Assembly (NCBI RefSeq): GCF_900109145.1 | Contig: NZ_FNYY01000001.1 | Span: 248,001-312,000 of the forward strand | DNA from: Marinovum algicola | Lineage (GTDB): Bacteria > Pseudomonadota > Alphaproteobacteria > Rhodobacterales > Rhodobacteraceae | Direction: 5' to 3' | Length of the DNA stretch: 64,000 nt | Shown here: positions 53,712-63,312 of the stretch, piece after piece | Layout of the letters: each line of letters begins with the position of its first letter | Position numbering within the stretch: position 1 is the stretch's first letter | Position numbers and translations under genes: made by a program | The notes under the pieces: model-generated | What the model was told of the DNA's origin: nothing | Seen by the model: only the letters and a program-made list of their open reading frames with translations | Database searches by the model: none

Positions 53712-54853
53712 CAGCCATCGATACCGCAGCCGAAGTTCAGGCGGCCGAATCCGTGAAATCCCCGGCGCTCCTGGGGCCCTGGGCCCTGATGTGGCGCCAG
53801 TTCCGCCGGCACAAGGTCGCCTGGGTCAGCCTCTATATCGTGGGGTTCATCTATTTCGTCGCGCTCTTCGGCGAGTTCCTGGCCCCCTCCAATTACCTCG
53901 ACACCAACACCCGCGCGCCCTTTGCGCCGCCGCAGGGCATCCATTTCTTCACCGAGGGCGAGGACGGCGGCCGCGACTTTCAACTGCATGCCCGCGGGCT
54001 GAAGATGGAGATCGACCGCGAGGCGATGCGCCGGCATTTCGTCGAAGATCCGTCCAAGGTGATCCCGCTGGGGTTCTTTGTCGAAGGGTACGAGTACAAG
54101 CTGCTCTGGTTGATCCCGACGAACCGGCATTTCTTTGGCCCGACGGACCCCGGGCAAAGGGTCTATTTCTTCGGCGCCGACCGGCTGGGTCGCGATATCC
54201 TGAGCCGGATCATCATGGGCACGCGGATTTCCATGTCGATCGGTCTGGTCGGCGTGGCGGTCTCGCTGGTCGTCGGCGTCAGCCTGGGCGGCATCTCGGG
54301 CTACTACGGTGGCTGGATCGACAATGCCATCCAACGGCTGATCGAGTTCCTGCGTTCGATCCCGACGATCCCGCTCTGGATGGGGCTGGCGGCGGCCATC
54401 CCGCTCGACTGGCCGCCCTTGCGCACCTATTTCGTGGTGACGCTGATCGTGTCGATGATCGGCTGGACAACGCTGGCGCGCGAGGTGCGCGGCAAGTTCC
54501 TGTCGCTCAGACACGAGGATTTCGTCATCGCGGCGCGGCTTGACGGGCTGTCGGACTGGGAGGTGATCCGCAAGCATCTGGTGCCCAGTTTCGCCAGCCA
54601 TATCATCGCCTCGCTCACCCTTGCGGTGCCGCTGATGATCCTGGCGGAAACCTCGCTGTCGTTCCTCGGCATCGGGCTGCAACCGCCCATCGTGTCCTGG
54701 GGCACTCTGCTGAAAGAGGCACAGAACATCCGCACCATCATTGAGGCGCCCTGGCTTCTGATCGCGCCCGGTTCGGTGATCGTGATCACCGTGCTTGCCC
54801 TCAACTTTCTAGGAGACGGCCTTCGCGATGCCGCAGATCCCTATGCACACTGA
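53708..54853 (+). CDS. ABC transporter permease (DppC type)
   Basis: 381 residues. Six helices, with a long periplasmic insert after the first (about 60-150; HFFTEGEDGGRDFQLHARGL) that is larger than in DppC. Conserved GADRLGRDILSRIIMGTRIS and EAA loop FVIAARLDGLSDWEVIRKHL. ATG 53708; the upstream open frame is a shadow of the first permease. Overlaps the first ATPase gene by 26 bases. Confidence 0.93.
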   Translation: MTAIDTAAEVQAAESVKSPALLGPWALMWRQFRRHKVAWVSLYIVGFIYFVALFGEFLAPSNYLDTNTRAPFAPPQGIHFFTEGEDGGRDFQLHARGLKMEIDREAMRRHFVEDPSKVIPLGFFVEGYEYKLLWLIPTNRHFFGPTDPGQRVYFFGADRLGRDILSRIIMGTRISMSIGLVGVAVSLVVGVSLGGISGYYGGWIDNAIQRLIEFLRSIPTIPLWMGLAAAIPLDWPPLRTYFVVTLIVSMIGWTTLAREVRGKFLSLRHEDFVIAARLDGLSDWEVIRKHLVPSFASHIIASLTLAVPLMILAETSLSFLGIGLQPPIVSWGTLLKEAQNIRTIIEAPWLLIAPGSVIVITVLALNFLGDGLRDAADPYAH

Positions 54854-55868
54854 CACCTCCGCAAAACCCCTGGTCGAGATCAAGGGCCTGAAAACCCACT
54901 TCTTCACCGATGACGGGTTGGTCAAGGCGGTCGAGGGCGGCGATCTCGACATCCTGCCCAACCGCACCCTCTGCCTTCTGGGCGAGAGCGGTTGCGGCAA
55001 GTCGATCATGGCGCGATCGATCCTGCGCATCGTCGACGCGCCGGGCCGGATCACCGGCGGCAGCATCCTTTATCATTCCGCCGATGGCCGCACGGTCGAT
55101 CTGGCGCGCGCCCGGGCGGGATCAAAGGAGCTGCGCTCGATCCGGGGCAGCGACATCGCGATGATCTTTCAGGAGCCGATGTCCTCGCTTGGCCCGATCC
55201 AGAAGATCGGCAAGCAGATCACCGAGACCATCCGCCTGCACCGCGACGTTTCAAAGGCCGAGGCCCGCGAAGAGGCGATCGACATGTTGGCCCGCGTCGG
55301 CATCCCGCGTCCGGCCGAGCGGTTCGAGGCCTATCCCTTCGAGCTCTCCGGTGGCATGCGGCAAAGGGCGATGATCGCCATGGCGCTGAGCTGCCAGCCG
55401 CGCCTGTTGATCGCGGACGAGCCGACCACGGCGCTCGACGTGACGACGCAGGCGCAGATCCTCGACCTGATCGCCGAGCTGAAAGAGGAATTCCAGATGG
55501 CGGTGATGCTGATCACCCATGATCTGGGCGTGGTGGCCGAAGTGGCCGATGACGTGGCGGTGATGTACATGGGCAAGATCGTCGAGAAATCGGATGTCTA
55601 CGGGCTGTTCGAGACGCCGCAGCATCCCTATACGCGGGCGCTGCTCGATTCCGTGCCGCGTATCGGGGTGACGGCACGGGCCCGCCTGCCGGCCATTCGC
55701 GGCATGGTTCCGCATCCGCTGGCGCGGCCCTCGGGCTGCACCTTCCGCACCCGCTGCGATCATTTCATGCAGGGTCTCTGCGACCTGCGCGAACCGCTGC
55801 TGAAACCGCATGGGCCGGGGCAGGTGGCCTGTTTCCTGCACGAAGAGGAGGCGCATGCCAATGTCTGA
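54828..55868 (+). CDS. ABC transporter ATPase (DppD type)
   Basis: 346 residues. Walker A GESGCGKS, signature [13 protein letters not shown], Walker [13 protein letters not shown], and an oligopeptide-type C-terminal zone with a Cys-rich end ([17 protein letters not shown]). Partner of the following ATPase. Confidence 0.94.
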   Translation: MPQIPMHTDTSAKPLVEIKGLKTHFFTDDGLVKAVEGGDLDILPNRTLCLLGESGCGKSIMARSILRIVDAPGRITGGSILYHSADGRTVDLARARAGSKELRSIRGSDIAMIFQEPMSSLGPIQKIGKQITETIRLHRDVSKAEAREEAIDMLARVGIPRPAERFEAYPFELSGGMRQRAMIAMALSCQPRLLIADEPTTALDVTTQAQILDLIAELKEEFQMAVMLITHDLGVVAEVADDVAVMYMGKIVEKSDVYGLFETPQHPYTRALLDSVPRIGVTARARLPAIRGMVPHPLARPSGCTFRTRCDHFMQGLCDLREPLLKPHGPGQVACFLHEEEAHANV

Positions 55869-56847
55869 GGCCATTCTCGAGGTCAAGGACCTTACGATGT
55901 CATTCGGCGGCAGCAAGGGCGGCTGGTTCTCGGACCCGGTGCAGGGCTTTGTCGCGGTGGATTCCGTCTCCTTCGAGGTGCGGCGCGGCGAGACCTTCGG
56001 CATCGTCGGCGAGTCGGGCAGCGGCAAGACGACGCTCGGCCGCTGCATCCTGCGGGTTCTGGACCCGAGCTCCGGCAGCATCCGCTTCCTGCCGAAAGAG
56101 GGTGGCGAGGTCGAGCTGGCCAATGCGCCGCTGGAGCAGATGCGGCAGGTCTGGCGCAAGGTGCGGATGATCTTTCAGGATCCGCAGGCCTCGCTCAACC
56201 CGCGCCTGCGGGTGATCGACGTGGTGGGCCAGGCGCTGCAAAAAACCGAAGGGCTGAAAGGCAAGGCGCTGAACGCGCGCGTGGCCGAGCTTCTGGAGAA
56301 CGTCGGGCTGCGCAAGGAATTCATGCACCGCTATCCCAACGCGTTTTCCGGCGGCCAGCGCCAGCGACTGGGCATTGCCCGGGCGCTGTCGACGCACCCC
56401 GAGCTGGTGGTCGCCGACGAGGCGGTTTCGGCGCTGGACGTGTCGATCCAGGCGCAGACGCTGAACTTGTTGCAGGATTTGCAGGAGGAATTCGCGCTGA
56501 CCTTTCTGTTCATCGCCCATGACCTGGCCGTGGTGGAACATATCTGCGACCGGGTGGCGGTGATGTATCGCGGCCAGTTCGTCGAGGTGGCCGACACAAG
56601 AACCCTGTTCGAAAACCCCCAGCACCCCTATACCCGCGCGCTGCTTCAAGCGGTGCCGGTGGCCGATCCGCGCCAGCGCGGCCGTCGCTCCGGCAAACCC
56701 GAGCCGGTCGATGTCGGCGTGCCGCCAAAGGGCTGCCGCTTCAGCCCGCGCTGCCCGCACGCCACCGATCTCTGCCGCGAGACTCGGCCGCCGGCAAAGT
56801 CCAGCGCCGGCGCCGATGTGCTGTGCCACTATGCGGGAGAGATCTGA
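55861..56847 (+). CDS. ABC transporter ATPase (DppF type)
   Basis: 328 residues. Walker A GESGSGKT, signature [13 protein letters not shown], Walker [14 protein letters not shown]-terminal [18 protein letters not shown] 55861 has AGGAGG 9 bases upstream (55855 is in frame but too close). Completes the importer; a terminator follows. Confidence 0.93.
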   Translation: MSEAILEVKDLTMSFGGSKGGWFSDPVQGFVAVDSVSFEVRRGETFGIVGESGSGKTTLGRCILRVLDPSSGSIRFLPKEGGEVELANAPLEQMRQVWRKVRMIFQDPQASLNPRLRVIDVVGQALQKTEGLKGKALNARVAELLENVGLRKEFMHRYPNAFSGGQRQRLGIARALSTHPELVVADEAVSALDVSIQAQTLNLLQDLQEEFALTFLFIAHDLAVVEHICDRVAVMYRGQFVEVADTRTLFENPQHPYTRALLQAVPVADPRQRGRRSGKPEPVDVGVPPKGCRFSPRCPHATDLCRETRPPAKSSAGADVLCHYAGEI

Positions 56848-56855
56848 CAGCAAGG

Positions 56856-56883
56856 GCCCCGCCCCACTGGAACAGGGCGGGGC
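56856..56883. terminator. Hairpin after the ABC operon
   Basis: GCCCCGCCC / GGGCGGGGC, 9-bp stem with a 10-base loop, 8 bases after the last ATPase stop. Weak U-tract. Confidence 0.65.
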
Positions 56884-56926
56884 AGACCGTTATGATGGCG
56901 CTTGATCCAAAGAGTATGACATTATC

Positions 56927-57598
56927 ATGAAAACCGGCGACGATACCGCGGAACTCCCGCTCTACGATGCGATCCTCGATGACATCTATGATGGCCGTCT
57001 GGCCGGTGGCCAGCGGCTGAAGGTCTCCGAGATCGCCGAGCGCTATGGCACCAGCACCAGCCCGGTGCGCGAGGTTCTGCGCCGGATGCAGGGTGAAGGG
57101 TTTGTCGAGATCCATCCCAACCGCGGCGCCACGATCCGGCCCACCGATGCCGGATCGATCCAGAACATCTTCGAGGTCCTGCAAATGCTCGAGCCGTATT
57201 TCGTCAATTGGTTCGCCGATTACGCGCCGCCCGATCTGCTGGACGAGCTGGAGGGCATCCAGGCCAGGATCCACGAGCTGCCGCATTCCGAGCAGCGGAC
57301 CTTTCGCAAGCTCGACTTTCAGTTCCACGAGATTTTCTGCCGGGGGCATTACAACCAGACAGCGGCCGAGATCTGGCGCAACCTGCGCACCACGCTCAAC
57401 GTCCAGGCGGCCCGGCTGCGGATTTCACCGGCGCGGTTCGAGGCGATCAAGAAGGAACATGACGAATTGATCGTCGCCCTGCGCGCCAATGATCCGGCCC
57501 GCGCGGATACCGTGATCCGCAAGCACGTCGACGGCTCCTTCGTGCAGATGTCACAGCAGATCCGGGCGCTCGGGATGAAGAACGTTGCGGCGCATTAG
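56927..57598 (+). CDS. GntR-family regulator with FCD domain
   Basis: 223 residues. Winged helix about 10-75 (LAGGQRLKVSEIAERYGTST, then SPVREVLRRMQGEGFVEIHP) and an FCD domain with DFQFHEIFCRG. Tail-to-tail with the CoA-transferase operon (stop codons overlap), separated from the ABC operon by a hairpin. It could regulate either neighbour. Confidence 0.88.
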   Translation: MKTGDDTAELPLYDAILDDIYDGRLAGGQRLKVSEIAERYGTSTSPVREVLRRMQGEGFVEIHPNRGATIRPTDAGSIQNIFEVLQMLEPYFVNWFADYAPPDLLDELEGIQARIHELPHSEQRTFRKLDFQFHEIFCRGHYNQTAAEIWRNLRTTLNVQAARLRISPARFEAIKKEHDELIVALRANDPARADTVIRKHVDGSFVQMSQQIRALGMKNVAAH

Positions 57599-58743
57599 CC
57601 TGTCGCGGCCGCAGCGCTGAACCCGAACTCCGCGGCCAGTTTTTGCCCGTGTTCGTTCAGTGCCGGGCCGCGCCGGGCAGGCTCCGGACGCTGACCGTCG
57701 AGCCGGAACGGCGCCGCAACGCGGGCCAGTTCCGCTCCGGGCCGCAGCATTCCGGTCACCGCCGGGCCGCCCTCGGCGATCATGTCCTCCCAGGTGCGGA
57801 CCCGGGCGCACCAGATGCCCTTGGCCGCAAGCTCCGCTTCCCAGTCCGCCGCCCGGCCGGTGGCGAAAACCGCCTGCACCGCGGCGCGGATCGCCTCGCG
57901 GTCGGCGAAGCCGTCCATCCCGTCCAGCTCTGCCGTCAGCGCCGGCCGGCCCAGCGCCTCGGTCAGCACCGGCAGCGGGGTCATGGCCAGCGCCAGCCAG
58001 CCCTCCGCGGTGTCGTAGACCCCGTAAGGCGCGGCGAGATAGCCATGCGCCGACCCCTGGCGCATCCGGCGCGGCGGGGTCTGGCCGTTGCTCATCCAGG
58101 TGGTCAGGAATTCGAATTGCAGGTCGATCAGCGCTTCCAGCAGGCTGGTCTGCACATGGGCGCCCACGCCGCTGCGGGCCTGCCGGAAAAGCGCGGCGAG
58201 CAGCCCCTGCGCCAGACAGGCACCGGCGGCGATATCGGCAACCGGCAGCCCCACCGGCACCGGACCCTGGCCCCGGTCGCCGCTCAGCCACATCAGCCCG
58301 CTGCGCGCCTGCGCCAGCAGATCCTGCCCCGGCAGCCCGGCCCAATCGCCGGTCTCGCCGTAGCCGGAAATCGAGCCGTAGACGAGCCCCGGCCGCAGGG
58401 CCTGCGCCGCCTCATAGCCGAGGCCCAGCCGGTCGATCACGCCGGGGCGAAAGTTCTGGATCACCACATCGGCCCCGGCGACAAGCCTTTGCGCCGCCTG
58501 CTGTCCGTCGATGCTCTTGAGGTCGAGGGTCAGGCTTTCCTTGCCACGGTTGATGGCGTGAAACAGCGTGCTGTCGCCTTCGACGCGGGTCGCGGACACA
58601 TAGTGATGACGACAGAGATCGCCACGGTCGGGGTTTTCCACCTTGATCACCCGCGCGCCCAGATCGAGCAGCCGCAGCGCGGCATAGGGACCGGCCAGGA
58701 ACTGGCTGAAATCCACCACTGTCACGCCATCGAGCGGCCTCAT
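57595..58743 (-). CDS. Class III CoA-transferase (CaiB/BaiF family), copy 2
   Basis: 382 residues. Starts MRPLDGVTVVDFSQFLAGPY, then VIKVENPDRGDLCRHH and ISGYGETGDWAGLPGQDLL, where the Asp of GQD is the family's acyl-carrying residue. Moves CoA between carboxylic acids. ATG 58743 overlaps the first copy by ATGA; the open frame continues upstream as a shadow. About half identical in layout to its partner. Confidence 0.9.
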   Translation of the reverse strand: MRPLDGVTVVDFSQFLAGPYAALRLLDLGARVIKVENPDRGDLCRHHYVSATRVEGDSTLFHAINRGKESLTLDLKSIDGQQAAQRLVAGADVVIQNFRPGVIDRLGLGYEAAQALRPGLVYGSISGYGETGDWAGLPGQDLLAQARSGLMWLSGDRGQGPVPVGLPVADIAAGACLAQGLLAALFRQARSGVGAHVQTSLLEALIDLQFEFLTTWMSNGQTPPRRMRQGSAHGYLAAPYGVYDTAEGWLALAMTPLPVLTEALGRPALTAELDGMDGFADREAIRAAVQAVFATGRAADWEAELAAKGIWCARVRTWEDMIAEGGPAVTGMLRPGAELARVAAPFRLDGQRPEPARRGPALNEHGQKLAAEFGFSAAAATG

Positions 58744-59897
58744 GCCCGGGCTGCGGCAACAAGGCTGCCGAACACCGCGTCGGTGTCGGCGCCCAGCGCC
58801 GGCGCGGCCACGGGGTTGCGCAGCATCCGGCCGTCGATGCGGATCGGGCAGCGGGTGGTCTTGGCGTCGGCACCGCCTTCGGTTCTGATCACCTGCACCG
58901 GATCGAGCGCCGCGAAACCCGGGGTCGCGGCAAAGGCGGGCCAGTCGAGAACCGGCGCACACCACAGCCCGGCCGGTTCGAGAATGTCGAGCCAATGCTT
59001 CGTCGGTTGCGTCGCGAGAACGCCGGCCACCACCGACTTGATCTCGTTGAGCCGAGCAAAGGCCTGCGCCTGTCCGAAGGCCGCGATCTCGGGGCAGGCG
59101 AGCAGCTCCGCCAATCTGGCCAGAGGTGCCATGGCCAGCGCCATGTGGCCATCGGCGGTCCGGTACACACCGTAAGGCGCGGGCTGATAGGGGTTGGCGT
59201 TGCCCTGCGCGTGGCGGCGCGGCTGGCCGCTGTCGTCATTGAGGAAACAGGTGAACTGCTCGAAGGTCATGTCGATCGCCGCCGACATCAGATCGACTTC
59301 GACCAGCCCGCCTCTGCCGCTGACCCCGCGCCGCACCAGACAGGCAAGGATGCCCTGCACCAACTGCCCCGCCGTCGCCACGTCGAGCATGGCAAAGCCG
59401 GTCGGCACCGGCCCGTCACCGTCATTGCCGTTTAGCCAGGCAATCCCGGACAGCGCCTGCACCAGCAGGTCCTGTCCCGGCTTGTCCTTCCACGGACCCT
59501 CGGCGCCATAGCCCGAGACCGCGCCATAGACCAGTCGCGGGTTGAGAGCCTTGACCGCGTCATAGCCCAGCCCGATCCGCTCCATCACGCCGGGACGGAA
59601 GTTGTGGATCATCACGTCGGCGGTTTCGATCAGCCTGCGCACGTCGGCCAGATCCTCGGGCCTCTTGAGGTCGGCGGTGACGCTTTTCTTGCCGCGGTTG
59701 AAGGTGTGAAACACCAGGCTGTCGCCGTCCAGCCGTTGATCGTTGACCACCATCGACCGACACAGATCGCCGCCCTGGGGCCGTTCGATCTTGATCACCT
59801 CCGCCCCCAGGTCGGCCAGCCGCAGCGCCGCCACCGGGCCGGCAAGGAATTGCGCGAAATCCAGCACGCGCAGGCCGGAGAGCGGAAGATCGGTCAT
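58740..59897 (-). CDS. Class III CoA-transferase (CaiB/BaiF family), copy 1
   Basis: 385 residues. MTDLPLSGLRVLDFAQFLAG, VIKIERPQGGDLCRS, and VSGYGAEGPWKDKPGQDLLV with the catalytic Asp. The pair likely forms a hetero- or two-step system activating the organic acid imported by the TRAP transporter. Downstream of the IclR gene by 17 bases. Confidence 0.92.
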   Translation of the reverse strand: MTDLPLSGLRVLDFAQFLAGPVAALRLADLGAEVIKIERPQGGDLCRSMVVNDQRLDGDSLVFHTFNRGKKSVTADLKRPEDLADVRRLIETADVMIHNFRPGVMERIGLGYDAVKALNPRLVYGAVSGYGAEGPWKDKPGQDLLVQALSGIAWLNGNDGDGPVPTGFAMLDVATAGQLVQGILACLVRRGVSGRGGLVEVDLMSAAIDMTFEQFTCFLNDDSGQPRRHAQGNANPYQPAPYGVYRTADGHMALAMAPLARLAELLACPEIAAFGQAQAFARLNEIKSVVAGVLATQPTKHWLDILEPAGLWCAPVLDWPAFAATPGFAALDPVQVIRTEGGADAKTTRCPIRIDGRMLRNPVAAPALGADTDAVFGSLVAAARA

Positions 59898-59914
59898 GGG
59901 TCAGGTCCTTTGTG

Positions 59915-60718
59915 TCATGAGGTAAGTGCGGCGCCGAATGGGCTGGCGTCGGGCAGAAAGCCCAGCGAGCGCGACAGTTCGAGCGCGGTGAGGCGAATTG
60001 TGGCGAGGGCGTCTTCGGCGCTGGGCGCGTCGCCCACCTGGCCGATGAACCCCGAGGTAATGGCGGCGGTGACGCCGCGCGTGTCAAAGACCGGCACGCA
60101 GAGGTTGCGCACGCCGGTGATCATCGTGCTGGGCGTATCCTCGAAGCCGTTATGGCGGATGCGGGCGAGGCGCCGGGCCAGCGCCGCTCGCTGGTCTTCG
60201 GGCTGGCGGGCGATGTGGCGGTCCTGCACATCCTCGGGCGAGAAGGCGAGGATCACATGGCCGGAGCTGGTCTGGCTGACCGGAAACAGGGCGCCGGTGC
60301 GCACCGCATAGCCGGCGGGCAGGGGGCTTTGCACCGAGGTGAGCACAAGGACGTTGTCGCGGTTGAGAACACCGAGATGACAGGATTGGCTGGTGCGCGC
60401 GGCAATCCTTTCCAGCAGCGGCAGGGCGGCATGGATCAGCCGTTCGGTCGGGTCGTGTCGGTGCGACAGCTCGAACAGTTTCAGCGTCAGCGCATAACGG
60501 CTGGTGCGCGGATCCTGATGCAGGTAGCCGCGTTCGGTGAGATAGACCACGACGCGATAGATTTCGCCCATGGTCCGGCCCAGCGCATCGACGATCTCGT
60601 TCATCGTCAGGCCGCCCGACCGGTCGGTCAGCAGTTCCAGCACGTCGAGCGCCTTTTCCACCGCCGGAACCGAGGATTTGGCTTTCTTGGTCGCGTCATT
60701 TGCCGCAGGTTTGTTCAT
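59915..60718 (-). CDS. IclR-family regulator
   Basis: 267 residues. Winged helix about 18-75 (VPAVEKALDVLELL, then GGLTMNEIVDALGRTMGEIY) and an IclR effector domain (SCHLGVLNRDNVLVLTSV...). Embedded in the operon it likely controls, overlapping the hydratase gene by ATGA. Confidence 0.93.
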   Translation of the reverse strand: MNKPAANDATKKAKSSVPAVEKALDVLELLTDRSGGLTMNEIVDALGRTMGEIYRVVVYLTERGYLHQDPRTSRYALTLKLFELSHRHDPTERLIHAALPLLERIAARTSQSCHLGVLNRDNVLVLTSVQSPLPAGYAVRTGALFPVSQTSSGHVILAFSPEDVQDRHIARQPEDQRAALARRLARIRHNGFEDTPSTMITGVRNLCVPVFDTRGVTAAITSGFIGQVGDAPSAEDALATIRLTALELSRSLGFLPDASPFGAALTS

Positions 60719-61479
60719 CTGGTGTCCCCTGATTGCCTGGCGCGCATCTTGGCCTGTTCCGCCTTGGCGAAACAGAGGGACATCAGTTCATTTTCGTTGC
60801 GCAGCCCCTGTTCCAGACTCAGATCCATCGCCCCGCGCACCGCCGCCTTGACGCCCTGGGTGGCGTGCGGCGCGTGTCCCGCGATCTGGCCGGCGATGGC
60901 GCGGGCGCTGTCCAGCTCTTCGCCCGGTGCGACGAGGTATTCGACCATGCCGATCCGCGCCGCTTCTTCGGCGTCGAAGCGATCCCCGGTCAGCAGCAGC
61001 CGCATCGCCTGGCCCTGGCCGCACATCCGCGTCAGATGCTGCGCGGCGCCGCCGGCGCCATTCCAGCCGAGCCGCACCTCGGGCGCGGCAAAGATCGCCG
61101 AGCGGGCCACCACGCGCAGGTCGCAGGCCAGCGCGATTTCCAGCCCGCCGCCCAGGGCCCAGCCCTTGACCGCCGCGATGGCGGGCTTGCGCAGCGACAG
61201 GATCGGCGGGATGTAATCGAGGCGGTTGCGCCAGGCCCAGAAATCCTCATAGCCCTCCAGCGCCTTGATATCGGAACCGGCGCAGAAGGCGCGGTCGCCC
61301 GCGCCGCGAAAGATCACCACATGAACGGCGGCGGTCTCGTTCGCCTCGGCGCAGCATTGGCCGATCTGGCGATACATCTGCGGCGTCAGCGCGTTGTGCT
61401 TGGCGGGGCGGTTCAGCGTGATCTCGGCGACATGTCCGTCGTGGGTGAAATCCACGCTGCCGTCGGTGTCCTGAGTCAT
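60715..61479 (-). CDS. Enoyl-CoA hydratase/isomerase-family protein
   Basis: 254 residues of the crotonase fold. Oxyanion-hole segments FCAGSDIKAL and KGWALGGGLEIALACD; both catalytic Glu are present (Glu in GGGLEIA and in APEVRLGW). Acts on a CoA thioester, probably the product of the CoA-transferases. ATG 61479 overlaps dctM (ATGA); the longer frame upstream is a shadow. Confidence 0.92.
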   Translation of the reverse strand: MTQDTDGSVDFTHDGHVAEITLNRPAKHNALTPQMYRQIGQCCAEANETAAVHVVIFRGAGDRAFCAGSDIKALEGYEDFWAWRNRLDYIPPILSLRKPAIAAVKGWALGGGLEIALACDLRVVARSAIFAAPEVRLGWNGAGGAAQHLTRMCGQGQAMRLLLTGDRFDAEEAARIGMVEYLVAPGEELDSARAIAGQIAGHAPHATQGVKAAVRGAMDLSLEQGLRNENELMSLCFAKAEQAKMRARQSGDTR

Positions 61480-62768
61480 TGCGGGCCTCCGTCGAATTGC
61501 AGGTTGGGCAGCCAGAGCGAGAGCTGCGGAAGATAGGTGAGCACGAAGAGCATCCCGAAAAGCACCAGGTAGAAGGGGGCGCAGGCGCGGATGAAATCGG
61601 CGATCCGCACCCCGGTGATCGAGCAGGTGGTGAACATCAGCGTGCCGAGCGGCGGGGTGACGCCGGCGACGGTCAGGTTGAACACCATGACGACACCGAA
61701 ATGCACCGGATCGATGCCGACCTTGGTGATCACCGGCACCAGAATCGGCGTCAGCAGGATCAGCGCGGCCGAGCCTTCGATGAACATGCCCGCAAGCACC
61801 AGCAGCAGGTTGATCAGCAGGAGCAGCAGCAGCGGGTTCTGGGTCAGGGCCAGCATCGCCTCGGCGACCTGCGCCGGGATCCGCTCCCATGTCATGTAGA
61901 AGCCAAAGGCGTTGGCGGCGCAGATGATCAGCAGGATCACCGCCGTCGCCTGCATCGTCTGCTCAAGGATCGGGCGAATGTGGGAAAGCTTCAGGTCGCC
62001 ATGCACCAGCCCGACGACGACCGCGAAAAGCACCGCCATCGCGCCGGCCTCGGTCGGCGTGAAATAACCCAGCCGGATGCCCAGCACGATGCCCACCGGC
62101 ACCAGCAGCGCCAGGAAGGCGCCGCGAAAGGCGCGGCCGCGGCCGGCCCAGGGCAGGGGCGCCTCATACGCCGGTTGCAGGTCGAGTTGGCGGGCGCGCA
62201 GGGCCACCGCGCCCATCATCGCGGCGCAGATCAGTACCCCCGGCACGATCCCGGCGAGAAACAGCCGCCCGATCGACACATCGCCCATGAAGCCATAAAG
62301 GATCAGCCCGATCCCCGGCGGAATGATCACCGAGATGATCGAGGAGGACGCGGTGACGGCGGTAGAAAATGCCGGGTCATAGCCGCGCTTCGTCATCTCG
62401 GGCACCAGAACCTTGGACTGCATCGCCGCATCGGCATTGGCCGAGCCCGAGACACCGCCCAACAGCGTCGAGAGCAGTACGTTGACCTGCGCCAGCCCGC
62501 CTTTCCAATGGCCGGTCATCGCCTCGGCGAAGCTCATCATGCGGCTGGTGATGCCGGCGTAGTTCATCACGACGCCGGTCATGACAAACAGCGGCACCGC
62601 CAGCAGCGGAAAGGAATGGGTGACGGCGACAATGCGCTGGATGAAGATCTCGGGCGGCATGGCGCCGGAAATCAGGAAGAAGGAGAGCCCCGCCATGCCG
62701 ATGGCGAAGGCGACGGGAATGCCGATGGCGATGCCGAGCAGCAGGATCAGGACGGGCGCGAGGCTCAT
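61476..62768 (-). CDS. dctM: TRAP transporter large permease
   Basis: 430 residues, about 12 helices. SLAPVLILLLGIAIGIPVAF start and the conserved GISGSANADAAMQSKVLVPEM (VSGSANADAAMQS) and FTPTEAGAMAVLFAVVVG segments of the DctM family. ATG 62768 overlaps dctQ (ATGA). Works with dctQ and the substrate-binding protein to import an organic acid driven by Na+. Confidence 0.94.
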   Translation of the reverse strand: MSLAPVLILLLGIAIGIPVAFAIGMAGLSFFLISGAMPPEIFIQRIVAVTHSFPLLAVPLFVMTGVVMNYAGITSRMMSFAEAMTGHWKGGLAQVNVLLSTLLGGVSGSANADAAMQSKVLVPEMTKRGYDPAFSTAVTASSSIISVIIPPGIGLILYGFMGDVSIGRLFLAGIVPGVLICAAMMGAVALRARQLDLQPAYEAPLPWAGRGRAFRGAFLALLVPVGIVLGIRLGYFTPTEAGAMAVLFAVVVGLVHGDLKLSHIRPILEQTMQATAVILLIICAANAFGFYMTWERIPAQVAEAMLALTQNPLLLLLLINLLLVLAGMFIEGSAALILLTPILVPVITKVGIDPVHFGVVMVFNLTVAGVTPPLGTLMFTTCSITGVRIADFIRACAPFYLVLFGMLFVLTYLPQLSLWLPNLQFDGGPQ

Positions 62769-63256
62769 ACCACATCCTCCAGCGCGTCGACCGGCGGCGG
62801 GTCCATCAGGCCCAGCAGCCGCAGGGCCGAGGTCAGCGACATGCCGACAAAGGCGAGCAGCGTGGCGAGGTAGACCCAGGAGAACGGAATATCGAGCACC
62901 GGCGAGGGCCGCGTCGCGCCCTTCTGCATCATGACAAAGCTCAGCCAGGCGGCATAGGCGAGAAAGGCCAGCACCAGCCCGTCGGCCAGCTTGCGCAGCG
63001 CGCGCCGGGCCGCAGCGGGCAGGAGATCGATCAGCAGGGTCACCCGGATGTGCCGCCCTTCCTGATGGGCGGTCATCGCGCCGATAAAGACCACCCAGGT
63101 AAAAAGGATGCCGGAGAGCTCGGTTGTCCAGACCGCCGGGCGTTCGGTGACGTAGCGCGTCAAAACACCCCAAAGCACCGAGCCGGTCAGCACCGCCAGC
63201 GCCGTGAAGGACACCAGATTCTCGGCCCGCCGGACCCATTTGGCAAGGTTCTGCAT
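62765..63256 (-). CDS. dctQ: TRAP transporter small permease
   Basis: 163 residues, four helices: FTALAVLTGSVLWGVLTRYV, then ELSGILFTWVVFIGAM and the EGRHIRV motif of DctQ. ATG 63256 follows AGGGAGGAGA. Upstream open frame is a shadow. Confidence 0.92.
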   Translation of the reverse strand: MQNLAKWVRRAENLVSFTALAVLTGSVLWGVLTRYVTERPAVWTTELSGILFTWVVFIGAMTAHQEGRHIRVTLLIDLLPAAARRALRKLADGLVLAFLAYAAWLSFVMMQKGATRPSPVLDIPFSWVYLATLLAFVGMSLTSALRLLGLMDPPPVDALEDVV

Positions 63257-63312
63257 GATCTCTCCTCCCTTGGTTGGCCCGGGCCGCATCTGGCCCGGAC
63301 CGGGGGCCTTCC

